A stretch of DNA of 64,000 nucleotides from Nonomuraea gerenzanensis (lineage in GTDB: Bacteria > Actinomycetota > Actinomycetes > Streptosporangiales > Streptosporangiaceae), in the NCBI RefSeq assembly GCF_020215645.1, contig NZ_CP084058.1, positions 8,494,001 through 8,558,000 on the forward strand, in the 5' to 3' direction. The position numbers and the translations under genes were made by a program. Under the pieces are notes generated by a model. It did not search any database, had not been told where the DNA came from, and worked only from the letters and a program-made list of their open reading frames with translations. Of the stretch, positions 40,397 to 49,504 are shown piece after piece. The stretch's first letter is position 1. Every line of letters starts with the position of its first letter.

Positions 40397-42119
40397 CCCC
40401 GTTTTCCGCAGGTGGGTGATCTTCAGCGGAGGTCTCGTGGATCGATGCCGAGAAGGTCCAGGAGATCGAGTTGGAGGTCGGTGGGTTGCGGGATGGTCGG
40501 GGGTGACTGGCCGGTGCCCGGGATGAGCCGGATGCCGGCCAGGGCGTCGAGGATGAGCTTGCCGGTGGGGACGGCGGGCCGTCCGGCGTACAGGCCGTTG
40601 ACCTTGGTTTCGCCGCGGTCGGCGAGGGCTTGGCGGGCCTGGCGTTCGATCAGGCAGAAGATGAGCAGGGCCAGGCAGATGACGGTGATCAGTGCGTGGA
40701 TGCGGCGGTTGTTCTTCAGGTACAGGTTGGTGACGGCCAGTGGCCCCTTGAAGGCCTGGTAGCGGCGTTCGACGGCTTCTTGGCCTTTGTAATGGCGTAG
40801 CACCTGTTCGGCGTCGGCGGCCTCGGGGGGCAGGTTGGTGAGCAGGGCGTACCAGCCGTCGGTGGCGGCTTCGGCGTCGATCGCGTTCTGGTCGAAGTGC
40901 CAGGTCAGGGTGGGCTTGCCGGTGGCCGGGTCGGTGCCGGTGGCCGCGGTCAGGTAGGTGCTGACCCGGCGGTCGCGGCCGATCGCGGCGAGGCGGTCGG
41001 CGACGGCCTGCTCGGTGGGGTAGTGGCGGCTGCCCAGGCCGCGTTCCAGCCGGGCCAGGTCGTCGCGGGCCCGATCGAGTTTCTTGGCCCGGGCGGTGGC
41101 GGCGGCCTGGGCGCGGGCCGAGGAGTGCACGAAGATGCGCCGCAGGGTCAGGATCGGGTCCTTCTTGCGCGGCCCGGCCAGTGTCATGGTGTCGTCCTCG
41201 CGCACGTGCCAGAGGCCGCGCCGGTCGGCGCTCTTGTGCTCGTCCCGGGCGGCGACGTAGTCCACCCGGGTCGCGTCGCCGATCTTCTGGCCGGCCAGGG
41301 CCGCGGCGCCGACGTACTGCTTGGAGGCCGGCGCGATGAAGGCGACCCCGGCGGCGGTCATGGCCGCCAGATTGGCATACGAGATCAGCTTGGAATCGCC
41401 GATCATGAGCATGCGTTGCGGGCCGGCCAGCTTTTGCAGGCCCTGCATGGCGCCGATGACCTGCCCGACCTCACCGGCCGCGCCGTCGTAGGCGCGGTGC
41501 AAGACCGGGATCGCGCCATCGGCGGTCACCGCGATCCCGGCCTGGATCTGCTTCAGGTCCGGCCGCCGGTCTTTGGGGTGACCGAAGCGCGGTGTCGCGA
41601 AAGCGGGCTCGGCCTGCTCGTAGTCGCCGTGCAGCGAGATCGAGGTCATGTCCCAGTGCAGGCGCGCCGCGTCCAGGCCGAACGCCTCGATCGTGGCCAG
41701 CCCGACCGACCCGGCCAGTTGCTCCAGATGCGGGGCGATGGCATCCAGCGCGCGGCCGATCCGGTCATCGTTGAGCAGTTCGGGATCGGTCCCGAACGCC
41801 TCACCCACCGCCCAGGCGCGCGCCCAGTCCTGCACGTGCACCAGCGGGGCGGGCGAGGTCAGCCGGTTGGCCACCAGCACCTCGATCACCTGCCCGTGAG
41901 TCAGCTGCGCGACATCGCGCACCGGACAGGCCGCATCCACCAGCTCCCGGATCCGCAACCGTGAGCAGAACCCGGCCACCACCGGTAATGCCCCGAGCAT
42001 CTTCTCGATACTGGCCTGGCCCCACTGCGCACGCTGTCTCACCAGCCAGGTCATACCGCGACAACGATCACCACAGCAACCCGGCGATCTTCACTTACCT
42101 CTACGTGCGGAAAACGGGG
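40397..42119. mobile_element. IS1634-like insertion sequence
   Basis: The 1723-bp element has terminal inverted repeats: CCCCGTTTTCCGCAGGT at the left and CCCCGTTTTCCGCACGT reading inward from the right, 16 of 17 identical. CTAG flanks both sides (40393-40396 and 42120-42123) and may be a 4-bp target duplication; because CTAG is palindromic, it could formally also be part of the inverted repeats. It contains one intact transposase gene. Both flanking genes keep their stop codons in the CTAG copies. Confidence 0.88.
40423..42054 (-). CDS. IS1634-family transposase
   Basis: The 543-residue DDE transposase has LHWDMTSISLHGDYE with the first acidic residue, LMIGDSKLISYANLA with the second (the IGDSK motif), and HYKGQEAVERRYQAFKGPL with the YREK-like/E motif, as in IS4-superfamily IS1634 enzymes. 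It is full length and without frameshift, so the element could be active. ATG 42054 lies 65 bp inside the right end. Confidence 0.93.
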   Translation of the reverse strand: MTWLVRQRAQWGQASIEKMLGALPVVAGFCSRLRIRELVDAACPVRDVAQLTHGQVIEVLVANRLTSPAPLVHVQDWARAWAVGEAFGTDPELLNDDRIGRALDAIAPHLEQLAGSVGLATIEAFGLDAARLHWDMTSISLHGDYEQAEPAFATPRFGHPKDRRPDLKQIQAGIAVTADGAIPVLHRAYDGAAGEVGQVIGAMQGLQKLAGPQRMLMIGDSKLISYANLAAMTAAGVAFIAPASKQYVGAAALAGQKIGDATRVDYVAARDEHKSADRRGLWHVREDDTMTLAGPRKKDPILTLRRIFVHSSARAQAAATARAKKLDRARDDLARLERGLGSRHYPTEQAVADRLAAIGRDRRVSTYLTAATGTDPATGKPTLTWHFDQNAIDAEAATDGWYALLTNLPPEAADAEQVLRHYKGQEAVERRYQAFKGPLAVTNLYLKNNRRIHALITVICLALLIFCLIERQARQALADRGETKVNGLYAGRPAVPTGKLILDALAGIRLIPGTGQSPPTIPQPTDLQLDLLDLLGIDPRDLR

Positions 42120-42995
42120 CTAGCCCTCCCGCCCGGCCTCGTAAGCCTCGCGCAGGACCGAGGCCAGCTCGTCGGCCAGCTCCGCGCTGGCGGCCACCAC
42201 CCCGCTCCACCGCCTGGTCAGATCGGTGTCCAGCACCACCGCCCGCCCGAACACGTCCCTGACCGCCCCGCCCGCCGCCTCGGCCAGCACGACGGAGGCG
42301 GCGATGTCCACCAGCCGGTGCGTGTCGGTGGCGGCGTCGGCGAAGGCGTCGGTGGCGCCCTGGGCCACGAGGGCGCCCTCCAGGCAGCTCGTGCTGAGTA
42401 TCCGCACGCGCGCCGCCCGCCGCGCCACCTCCCACCAGGCGGAGCTGGCTCCCGGGTTGGCCGGGTGGGGCCGCAGGAGGGAGACGGCGGCGCCCGCGAG
42501 CGCCGTGCGGCCGCTCGTCCGCAGCGGCGACGGCACGCCCGCCCGGGCCCACCAGCTCCGCCCGGTCTCCAGCCACACGGTCAGCGCCTCGGTGAAGACG
42601 CCGTCCTCGGCCACGGCCGCCGAGAAGGCCGACAGGGGGACGCCGGCGGCGGCGTTGGCCGAGCCGTCCACCGGATCCATGACCAGGGTGAGCGCTGAGC
42701 CGTGGTCCACCCAGCCGGTCTCCTCGGTCAGGACGTTGACCGGGTGCCGGGACAGCGCGGCGAGGATGGCGTCCTCGACGAGGACGTCGATGCGCATGGT
42801 CGGAGTGCCGTCCGCGCCGTCCGCCACCACGGCGGCCAGGGTGGCGCGGTCGTGCTCGGCGGTGGCGGCGGTGTACGCCTCCAGCGCGGCCGAAGCGGCG
42901 GCGGCCAGCGCGGGATGCGCCTCCCCCGGCACCCCGGCACCCCACCCACGCCCGCCCGCCATCGCCGTCCCCTCTCCCCCGGCCGTCCCGCTCAT
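42120..42995 (-). CDS. Inositol monophosphatase family protein
   Basis: The 291-residue protein has the family metal-binding motifs: EETG near residue 90, DPVDGSANA near 107 and the C-terminal DIAAS. These bind Mg2+ for phosphomonoester hydrolysis. DPVDGSAN is a variant of DPIDGTxN, and the substrate may be inositol phosphate, another polyol phosphate or a nucleotide. The first ~25 residues are Gly-rich; ATG 42962 is a possible later start. The TAG stop lies in the CTAG bordering the insertion sequence. Confidence 0.85.
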   Translation of the reverse strand: MSGTAGGEGTAMAGGRGWGAGVPGEAHPALAAAASAALEAYTAATAEHDRATLAAVVADGADGTPTMRIDVLVEDAILAALSRHPVNVLTEETGWVDHGSALTLVMDPVDGSANAAAGVPLSAFSAAVAEDGVFTEALTVWLETGRSWWARAGVPSPLRTSGRTALAGAAVSLLRPHPANPGASSAWWEVARRAARVRILSTSCLEGALVAQGATDAFADAATDTHRLVDIAASVVLAEAAGGAVRDVFGRAVVLDTDLTRRWSGVVAASAELADELASVLREAYEAGREG

Positions 42996-43043
42996 CGTCC
43001 TACCCCCGCCGGTGGCACGGAGTCACCCACCGTGACGTTCGCG

Positions 43044-43073
43044 CCGCTCGTCCTCGCGCGTCAGGACGAGCGG
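43044..43073. terminator. Terminator hairpin of the LytS-LytTR-symporter operon
   Basis: CCGCTCGTCC (43044-43053) pairs perfectly with 43064-43073 across a 10-base loop. The right arm overlaps the last codons of the symporter gene. Confidence 0.65.
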
Positions 43074-44548
43074 GGCCGCCAGTCGCCGCGGTCGAGGTCG
43101 AGGTCCTCGGGCGTGTGCAGCCGGACCATGGTCCTGGCCACCCCGGCCGGCACCCGGTGCGGGGTCAGGAACGACACGGCCACCATCACCGCGAACGCGA
43201 TCGGCACCGTCCAGGCCGCCGGCTGGGCCAGCAGCGCCCCCGCCAGCCCCCGCTGCGGCCCGGCCACGATCGTCACCAGCACGGCCGCGCTGGCCAGCCC
43301 GCCGCCCACGAACAGGCCCGCCAGCGCCCCCGTCGTGGACAGCCGACGCCACCAGATGCCCAGCACCAGCAGCGGGCAGAACGACGAGGCCGCCACGGCG
43401 AACGCGAGCCCCACCACGTCCGCCACCGGCAGCGCCCGCGCCCACAGCGCCAGGGCCAGCGGCACCGCGACCGCCATCAGCGTGGCGATCCTGAACGAGC
43501 GCACCGAGCCCTTGAGCAGGTCCTGGGCGATCACCCCCGCCACGGAGACGGTCAGGCCGGAGGAGGTGGACAGGAACGCGGCGAACGCGCCCGCGGTGAC
43601 CAGCGCGGTCAGCAGGTCGCCGAGGGTGCCGCCGATCATGCGGGAGGGCAGCGTCAGCACGACCGTGTCCGTGCGGACGAGGTCGGGGGTGTACATGCGG
43701 CCCAGCCATCCGTACACGGCGGGCAGCAGGTAGAAGGCGCCGAGCAGCGACAGCACCACGAGCGTGGTGCGCCGGGCGGCCCGCCCGTCGGGGTTGGTGT
43801 AGAAGCGGACCAGCACGTGCGGCAGCCCCATCGTGCCCAGGAACGTGGCCAGGATCAGCGAGTACGTCGAGTACAGCCCGTACTCCTTGCCCCCGGCCAG
43901 CGGCACCTGCCAGGTGGCGGCGTCGGCGGCGGACACGTTCGGCGCCCCGTCGGCCTGCCAGGCCATCAGCAGGAACACCAGCGGCACGGCCAGCGCGGTC
44001 AGCTTCAGCCAGTACTGGAACGCCTGCACGAACGTGATCGACCGCATCCCGCCGGACAGCACGTTCACCGCCACGACCACCGCGACGAGCAGCCCGCCCA
44101 CCCACACGGGCGCCCCGGTGATCGTGCGCAGCACCAGGCCGGCGCTCTGGAACTGCGGCATCAGGTAGAGCCAGCCGATCAGCACGACCAGCACGCTCGC
44201 GGTGCGGCGCACGGTCATCGACTCCAGCCTGGCCTCGGCGAAGTCCGGCAGCGTGTACGCCCCCGACCGGCGCAGCGGCGCCGAGACCAGCACCAGCAGC
44301 ACGAGGTACCCGCCGGTCCAGCCGACGGGCAGCCACAACATGTCCACGCCGAAGGACAGGATCAGCCCGGCCACGCCCAGGAAGGAGGCCGCCGACAGGT
44401 ACTCGCCGCCGATGGCGGAGGCGTTCCAGAGCGGGCTGACCGTCCTGGAGGCGACGTAGAAGTCGGACGTGGTCCGCGAGACCCTGATCCCGAACGCCCC
44501 GATGAGCACGGCCGCCACCACGACGACCAGGACCGCCGTCAGGCTCAT
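43061..44548 (-). CDS. Sodium:solute symporter, acetate/pyruvate-type
   Basis: The 495-residue polytopic protein is related to the one at 32045 (GGEYLSAASFLGVAG, MGLPHVLVRFYTNPDG, VSGGMRSITFVQ-like core) but distinct in sequence. It likely imports a monocarboxylate with Na+. It is the last gene of a four-gene operon downstream of a LytS/LytTR two-component system and a DUF485-like protein, an arrangement that suggests the transporter is the regulated output. Confidence 0.9.
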   Translation of the reverse strand: MSLTAVLVVVVAAVLIGAFGIRVSRTTSDFYVASRTVSPLWNASAIGGEYLSAASFLGVAGLILSFGVDMLWLPVGWTGGYLVLLVLVSAPLRRSGAYTLPDFAEARLESMTVRRTASVLVVLIGWLYLMPQFQSAGLVLRTITGAPVWVGGLLVAVVVAVNVLSGGMRSITFVQAFQYWLKLTALAVPLVFLLMAWQADGAPNVSAADAATWQVPLAGGKEYGLYSTYSLILATFLGTMGLPHVLVRFYTNPDGRAARRTTLVVLSLLGAFYLLPAVYGWLGRMYTPDLVRTDTVVLTLPSRMIGGTLGDLLTALVTAGAFAAFLSTSSGLTVSVAGVIAQDLLKGSVRSFRIATLMAVAVPLALALWARALPVADVVGLAFAVAASSFCPLLVLGIWWRRLSTTGALAGLFVGGGLASAAVLVTIVAGPQRGLAGALLAQPAAWTVPIAFAVMVAVSFLTPHRVPAGVARTMVRLHTPEDLDLDRGDWRPRSS

Positions 44549-44585
44549 GCGGCCGGCTCCGCGTCGCGCCGGGCCCGGTGCCCGC

Positions 44586-45005
44586 TCACCGGCGCTCGAC
44601 CAGCTCGGCGAAGTGCCGCTCGTTGCGCTCGGCCTGGCGCACGTACAGCCAGGCGCCGATGACGAAGGCGGGGTAGATGAGGCCGGCCAGCACCGCCCAC
44701 GGGAGCGGCACGCCGAGCACGTCCACCTCGCGCAGCTCGGGGATGAGCAGGAACAGCAGCGGCAGCCCGCCCACCACGCACGCCAGCACCGTGCAGACGA
44801 ACAACGCCAGCCTGAACTGGGTGCGCAGTAAGGAGTGCATGTAGACCTCGCCGAGCTGGGTCTGCTCGTCGATCTCCCGGGTGGCGGGGTAGCGGGGGCG
44901 GCGGGCGGCGGCGGTGCGCGGGCTGGTGACGGCGACGCGCCGGGGGACGTCGGCGCGCCCCCGCGACAGGTCGGCGCGCCGGCCGGGACGCGGCTCGGCG
45001 CTCAT
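44586..45005 (-). CDS. DUF485-like small membrane protein
   Basis: The 139-residue protein has a basic, poorly conserved N-terminal ~50 residues and two TM helices (LFVCTVLACVVGGLPLLFL; WAVLAGLIYPAFVIGAWLYV), then a charged tail RQAERNERHFAEL. This matches proteins that pair with acetate-type symporters. ATG 45005 overlaps the response-regulator stop as ATGA. Confidence 0.82.
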   Translation of the reverse strand: MSAEPRPGRRADLSRGRADVPRRVAVTSPRTAAARRPRYPATREIDEQTQLGEVYMHSLLRTQFRLALFVCTVLACVVGGLPLLFLLIPELREVDVLGVPLPWAVLAGLIYPAFVIGAWLYVRQAERNERHFAELVERR

Positions 45006-45751
45006 TCCTGCCTGCCCTTCCTGGCCCGCCGCACCAGCAGGTCGCGCAGCTCGCGCGTGTGCCGCCGGCTGACCGGGATCTCGGTGTCGCCCACCCGCAC
45101 GGTGCACTTGCCGGAGTCGATGTGCAGCTCCTCGATGTGCTTGACCGCCACCAGGTGGCTGCGGTGCACCCGGACGAACCCGGCCGAGGCCCACCGCTCC
45201 TCCAGCGTGGCCAGCGGGATGCGCACCAGGTGGCTGCCCGCGGCGGTGTGCAGGCGGGCGTAGTCGCCGTGCGCCTCCACGTAGACGACGTCGGCGCTGG
45301 AGACGAACCGGGTCACCCCGCCCAGCTCCACCGGGATCGTGTCACTCTCGCCGCCCTCCGCGGGCACGTCGGCGGAGATCGCGACCCGCCTGATCGCCTC
45401 CGCCAGCCGCTCGGGCCGTACGGGCTTGAGCAGGTAGTCCTCGGCCTTGATCTCGAACGCGTCCACCGCGTGCTCCTCGTAGGCGGTCACGAACACCACC
45501 CTCGGCGGGTTCGCGAACTGCGACAGCAGCCGCCCGAGCACCACGCCGTCCAGCCCGCGCATCCTGATGTCGAGGAACACGGCGTCGATCGGCCGCCCGT
45601 CGGCGATGGCGCGGTCGAGCAGCCGCAGCGCCGCCGCGCCGTCCCTGGCGGTGGCCACCTCGCCGATGCGGGGATCGGCGCGCAGCAGGTACGACAGGTC
45701 TTCGAGGGCGGGCAGCTCGTCGTCGACCGCGAGTACCCGGAGTTGTGCCAT
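45002..45751 (-). CDS. LytTR-family response regulator
   Basis: The 249-residue protein has a receiver domain (acidic pair D10-D11, phosphoacceptor D61 in FLDIRM, KPVRPE lysine) and a C-terminal LytTR DNA-binding domain from about residue 145 (VVYVEAHGDYARLHT, RVHRSHLVAVKHI). It is phosphorylated by the adjacent LytS-type kinase. I use ATG 45751; TTG 45775 is an in-frame alternative. It probably activates the DUF485/symporter genes, as BtsR and YpdB do for their transporters. Confidence 0.9.
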   Translation of the reverse strand: MAQLRVLAVDDELPALEDLSYLLRADPRIGEVATARDGAAALRLLDRAIADGRPIDAVFLDIRMRGLDGVVLGRLLSQFANPPRVVFVTAYEEHAVDAFEIKAEDYLLKPVRPERLAEAIRRVAISADVPAEGGESDTIPVELGGVTRFVSSADVVYVEAHGDYARLHTAAGSHLVRIPLATLEERWASAGFVRVHRSHLVAVKHIEELHIDSGKCTVRVGDTEIPVSRRHTRELRDLLVRRARKGRQE

Positions 45752-45784
45752 AGACAGTGATGAAACCGACAACAAAGATCGAGG

Positions 45785-46966
45785 TCAACGGGCGGAGACG
45801 CCTGGGTGATATTTCGGCAATCTGATGTTGACCTTCGTGCCCGCGCCGCTGGCCGTCTCGACGACGAGACCGTACTCGTCGCCGTACACCTGCCGGAGCC
45901 GCTCGTCCACGTTCGCCAGCCCGACGCCGCCCGCGGGGGTGATCTCACCTGCGAGGATGCGGCGCAGCCTGTCGGGGTCCATGCCGAGGCCGTCGTCCTC
46001 GACGCTGATGCGGCACTCGGCGCCGGCGTCCTCGGCGATGATCGTGATGCGGCCGACGCCGTTCTTGCTCTCCAGGCCGTGCCGCACCGCGTTCTCGACC
46101 AGCGGCTGCAGGCACAGGAACGGCACCGCGACCGGCAGCACCTCGGGCGCGATGCGCAGCGTCACCTGGAGCTGGTCGCCGAACCTGGCCCGCTCCAGGA
46201 TCAGGTAGCGGTCGATCGAGCGCAGCTCCTCGGCCAGCGTGGTGAACTCGCCGTGCCGGCGGAAGGAGTAGCGGGTGAAGTCGGCGAACTCCAGCAGCAG
46301 CTCCCTGGCCCGCTCGGGGTCGGTGCGGACGAACGAGGCGATCGTGGTGAGCGAGTTGTAGATGAAGTGCGGCGAGATCTGCGCGCGCAGCGCCCGCACC
46401 TCGGCCTCCATGAGCAGCGTGCGCGAGCGGTCCAGCTCGGCCAGCTCCAGCTGCGAGTCCACCCAGCCGGCCACCTCCTGCGCGGCCCTGACCAGCCCGG
46501 CGGAGGCGTTCTGCCCGTAGGCGGCCAGCGTGCCCACGACCCGGTCGTCGGTGGTCAGCGGCACCACCACGGCGTGCCTGATGGGGCATTCGAGCAGGTC
46601 GCAGTCGATGGTGAGGACCTGCGTGCGGCCGTCCTTCAGGGTGGCCGCGGCGTGGTCGAAGGCGTGCTCGGCGTGGTGGTCGTCGCCGTCGCCGTCGTAG
46701 ACGAGCAGGCGCTCGCCGTCGGTGATCGCCAGCGCGGCCGAGCCGAGCAGCGCGCGCAGGTGCCGCGAGGCGCGCTCGGCGCCGTCGGCGGTCAGGCCGG
46801 CCCGCAGCGGCGGCCCGGCGAGCGAGGCGGTGTGCAGCGTCTCGAACGTGGCCCGCTCCGCCGGGCTGGTGCCCAGCTCCCTGCGGCCCCGCATGACGCG
46901 CCACAACACGATCGAGGGCACACCGACGAGCACCGCCACGACGGCCACGCCGACCAGGTACTCCAC
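45785..46966 (-). CDS. LytS-type sensor histidine kinase
   Basis: The 393-residue protein has one N-terminal TM helix (residues 4-24), a GAF-like sensing domain (about 40-180), the His_kinase motif QISPHFIYNSL with H200, and an HATPase domain (LQPLVENAVRHGLE; EDDGLGM; GVGLANVDERL). In related systems this type senses extracellular or intracellular carboxylates. The single TM and GAF domain suggest intracellular sensing. It starts the operon. Confidence 0.9.
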   Translation of the reverse strand: MEYLVGVAVVAVLVGVPSIVLWRVMRGRRELGTSPAERATFETLHTASLAGPPLRAGLTADGAERASRHLRALLGSAALAITDGERLLVYDGDGDDHHAEHAFDHAAATLKDGRTQVLTIDCDLLECPIRHAVVVPLTTDDRVVGTLAAYGQNASAGLVRAAQEVAGWVDSQLELAELDRSRTLLMEAEVRALRAQISPHFIYNSLTTIASFVRTDPERARELLLEFADFTRYSFRRHGEFTTLAEELRSIDRYLILERARFGDQLQVTLRIAPEVLPVAVPFLCLQPLVENAVRHGLESKNGVGRITIIAEDAGAECRISVEDDGLGMDPDRLRRILAGEITPAGGVGLANVDERLRQVYGDEYGLVVETASGAGTKVNIRLPKYHPGVSAR

Positions 46967-47002
46967 GCGGCCAGAGCCTAGCCGCTCACGGAGCCGACGG
47001 CC

Positions 47003-47407
47003 TCACAGGGCCTTGGAGACCAGGTCGGCGTAGGACTGGGCCTCCTCGGCGGAGTCGTAGGCGGTGCGCGGCCAGAAGAAGCCGCGCAGCCCGTCCTTCT
47101 TGTTGCGCGGCACGACGTGCACGTGCAGGTGGGCGACGCTCTGGCTGATGCGGTTGTTCATCGCCACGAACGTGCCGCCCGCCTGCAGCCCCTGCTCCAC
47201 GGCGCGCGCCATGGCCTGCACGCGCTCGAAGAACGGCCCGACGTCGCCGAGGTCGGTGAGCGTCTCCACGTGGGCGCGCGGCACGACCAGCACGTGCCCC
47301 TTGAAGACGGGCCGGGTGTCGAGGAAGGAGACCGCCACCTCGTCGGAGCTGACCACGTAGGCGGGCCGCTCACCGGCGATGATCTCGCAGAACAGGTCGG
47401 TGCTCAC
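47003..47407 (-). CDS. HIT family protein
   Basis: The 134-residue protein has the histidine triad HLHVHVVPR near residue 93 and the N-terminal CEIIAGERPAYVV region of HINT/Fhit-like nucleotide hydrolases. It probably hydrolyses adenosine phosphoramidate or dinucleotides in the cytoplasm. GTG 47407 overlaps the DUF1838 stop as GTGA. Confidence 0.93.
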   Translation of the reverse strand: MSTDLFCEIIAGERPAYVVSSDEVAVSFLDTRPVFKGHVLVVPRAHVETLTDLGDVGPFFERVQAMARAVEQGLQAGGTFVAMNNRISQSVAHLHVHVVPRNKKDGLRGFFWPRTAYDSAEEAQSYADLVSKAL

Positions 47408-48111
47408 CGCCCGACCCTATCCGCGAACGCCGTCCAGCTCGTCATGTTGGGCGCCGACCACTCCGACGGCGCGTGCAGGAAGCGCTCGCCGACCCGCTCG
47501 CGCAGCCGCTCGGGCACCTCGGCCACCTTGGCGCCCCGGCAGTGGTAGACCAGCCCGCCCCCGCGCTGCCCCATGGCCATCCACGGCAGCCACGGCGAGA
47601 CCCGGCACCAGGAGAACACGCACGGCACGTCGGGCATGCCCGAGCGCACGTCGGCCGCCGAGGCGAAGAACTGGAACAGCTCCAGCGCCCGGTAGGTGTC
47701 GCTCGCGGAGTTGTCGGGATGGTCGGCCACCTTCAGCGGCGATGGGTAGGCCAGCCGTACGTCCACGTTGTAGACGACCTGCTCGCCGAGCCGCGTCTCG
47801 GGCACCGGGTAGGCGCCCAGCCGCTGGTTGACCGGGTCGTTGAAGACGTGCTGCACCTCGACCTCGCGCCCGGTGAACGGGCTCTGCCAGGAGTCGAGGA
47901 CCTGCCTGCTCCTCGGGTCGAGGTAGAGGGCGGCCTCCCTGGTCAGCAGCTGCCAGCCGCCGTCGGCCTCGACCGCCCTGGCCACGTTGAGCCCCTCGAA
48001 GCCGAACAGGTGGTGCGGGCCGTCGTCGTCCTGCCAGCCGTAGACGTCGCCGGTCCAGTACGAGATCGTCTCGGCGCCGTCGGACGAGGCGCGTACCCGG
48101 AGGAAGTCCAT
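47404..48111 (-). CDS. DUF1838 family protein
   Basis: The 235-residue protein matches DUF1838 along its length: ISYWTGDVYGWQ, LFGFEGLNVARAV, ALYLDPRSRQVLDSW, VQHVFNDPVNQR. The function of this family is unknown. There is no signal peptide or TM helix. It is coupled to the HIT gene and 10 bp after an I42-type inhibitor gene. Confidence 0.8.
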   Translation of the reverse strand: MDFLRVRASSDGAETISYWTGDVYGWQDDDGPHHLFGFEGLNVARAVEADGGWQLLTREAALYLDPRSRQVLDSWQSPFTGREVEVQHVFNDPVNQRLGAYPVPETRLGEQVVYNVDVRLAYPSPLKVADHPDNSASDTYRALELFQFFASAADVRSGMPDVPCVFSWCRVSPWLPWMAMGQRGGGLVYHCRGAKVAEVPERLRERVGERFLHAPSEWSAPNMTSWTAFADRVGR

Positions 48112-48121
48112 GATCGCCAGC

Positions 48122-48553
48122 CTAACGCGGCACCACGGTCACGGCGAAGATCGCTTCACCGGACTGCCGCTTGCTCTCCTCCGAGGTGGGCGTCGTCGCC
48201 TGCCCGCAGCGCCAGCAGTCGAACAGCCTGATCTCGGTGGTGCCCGGCCGCTTGCCGTTGAAGACGAAGTAGGCGGTGCGGCCCGCCCCCGGCTGCTCGC
48301 CGCCGCCCTGATGCTCCTCGCTGATGAACGAGGCCACCTTGGCGTCGGGCACCCCCACCAGCCCCCAGCTGTCGCCCACCGACGGGTTGTCGACGACCGC
48401 CAGCGAGAACCGCTCGCCCGAGCGCACCTGGACCTGCACGGTCGCGCCCTTGGCGCCCTTGACCACCTTGCCGTAGTCGCTCACGGCCGACCCTGCGCCG
48501 CAGCCCGTCACCAGGAGGGCGAGCAGGACGGCGGCGCAGGTTCGACGGATCAC
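48122..48553 (-). CDS. Putative chagasin-like (I42) protease-inhibitor lipoprotein
   Basis: The 143-residue protein has a lipoprotein signal (LALLVTGC, Cys18) and a beta-rich domain with NPSVGDSWG, FVFNGKRPGTTEIRLF and an end strand IFAVTVV. These match the loops of chagasin-type cysteine-protease inhibitors (NPTTGY-W and G-rich loops), with NPSVGD in place of NPTTGY. It would be anchored outside the membrane. GTG 48553 overlaps the YihY stop. Confidence 0.72.
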   Translation of the reverse strand: MIRRTCAAVLLALLVTGCGAGSAVSDYGKVVKGAKGATVQVQVRSGERFSLAVVDNPSVGDSWGLVGVPDAKVASFISEEHQGGGEQPGAGRTAYFVFNGKRPGTTEIRLFDCWRCGQATTPTSEESKRQSGEAIFAVTVVPR

Positions 48554-49500
48554 CCTGGCAGGTTATCGGGCTCCGGCGGGTCGCGGGGCACCGCGTACGG
48601 CTCCCGCTCGACCGGCTGCCCCTCGGCGATCCTGCGCTGCCTGACCAGCTCGGCGTCCAGCTCGGCGCCGAGCAGCAGCACCATGTTCGACAGCCACAGC
48701 CAGACCAGGAACACCACGACCGCCGCGAGCGTCCCGTACGTCTTGTCGTAGGACGCGAAGCGGGAGGCGTACAGGGCGAACCCGCCCGAGACGAGCACCC
48801 ACAGCACCACCGCGAGCAGCCCGCCCGGGGTCAGCCAGCGCATGCCGGGCTGGCGGACGTTGGGCGCCGCCCAGTACAGGACCATGATCATGCCGACGGC
48901 GATCAGCGCGAGCACGGGCCACTTGAGCACGTTCCACGCCGTCACCACCACCTGGTCCACGCCGAGCGCCGCGCCCACGGCCTCGGCCAGCCGGCCCGTC
49001 AGCGCGACGGCGATCGAGCCCGCCGCGAGCAGCACGGTGGTCAGCACCGTCAGGCCGAGCCGGAGCGGGGTGATCTTCCAGAACGGGCGCCCCTCCTCGA
49101 TGTCGTAGATCACGTTGCCGGCCCTGATGAAGGCGGCGACGTAGCCGGAGGCGGACCACAGGGCTATGACCAGCCCCGCGGCCGCCACCACGCTCGCCGC
49201 GTAGTCCGTGCCCTCGATGGCCTGCACGCCCTGCTGGATCACGCTGCGCACCTCGGCGGGCGCCACCTGCAGCAGGGTGCCCACGATCGCGGCCGCGTCC
49301 TGCCTGCCCAGCAGGCGGAACACCGATACCAGCACGATCAGGGCCGGGAAGATGGACAGCACGGCGTAGTACGTCAGCCCCGCCGCCAGGTCCTGGACCC
49401 GGTCGTCGCGGAACTCGGCGACCGTCCGCCGTAACACGTGCCACCAGGCCCGCCGGGGTAGCTGGGCCGGATGGTCAGGGACGGTCCGGGGGGAGGGCAT
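48550..49500 (-). CDS. YihY/BrkB-family membrane protein
   Basis: The 316-residue protein has six predicted TM helices and the family signature LAAGLTYYAVLSIFPALIVLVS, SASGYVAAFIRAGNVIYDIEE and YASRFASYDKTYGTLAAVV. The role of this family is unclear; it is not the RNase once proposed. It begins 4 bp after the DUF3618 stop and is coupled to the inhibitor lipoprotein gene. Confidence 0.9.
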   Translation of the reverse strand: MPSPRTVPDHPAQLPRRAWWHVLRRTVAEFRDDRVQDLAAGLTYYAVLSIFPALIVLVSVFRLLGRQDAAAIVGTLLQVAPAEVRSVIQQGVQAIEGTDYAASVVAAAGLVIALWSASGYVAAFIRAGNVIYDIEEGRPFWKITPLRLGLTVLTTVLLAAGSIAVALTGRLAEAVGAALGVDQVVVTAWNVLKWPVLALIAVGMIMVLYWAAPNVRQPGMRWLTPGGLLAVVLWVLVSGGFALYASRFASYDKTYGTLAAVVVFLVWLWLSNMVLLLGAELDAELVRQRRIAEGQPVEREPYAVPRDPPEPDNLPG

Positions 49501-49504
49501 CGTC

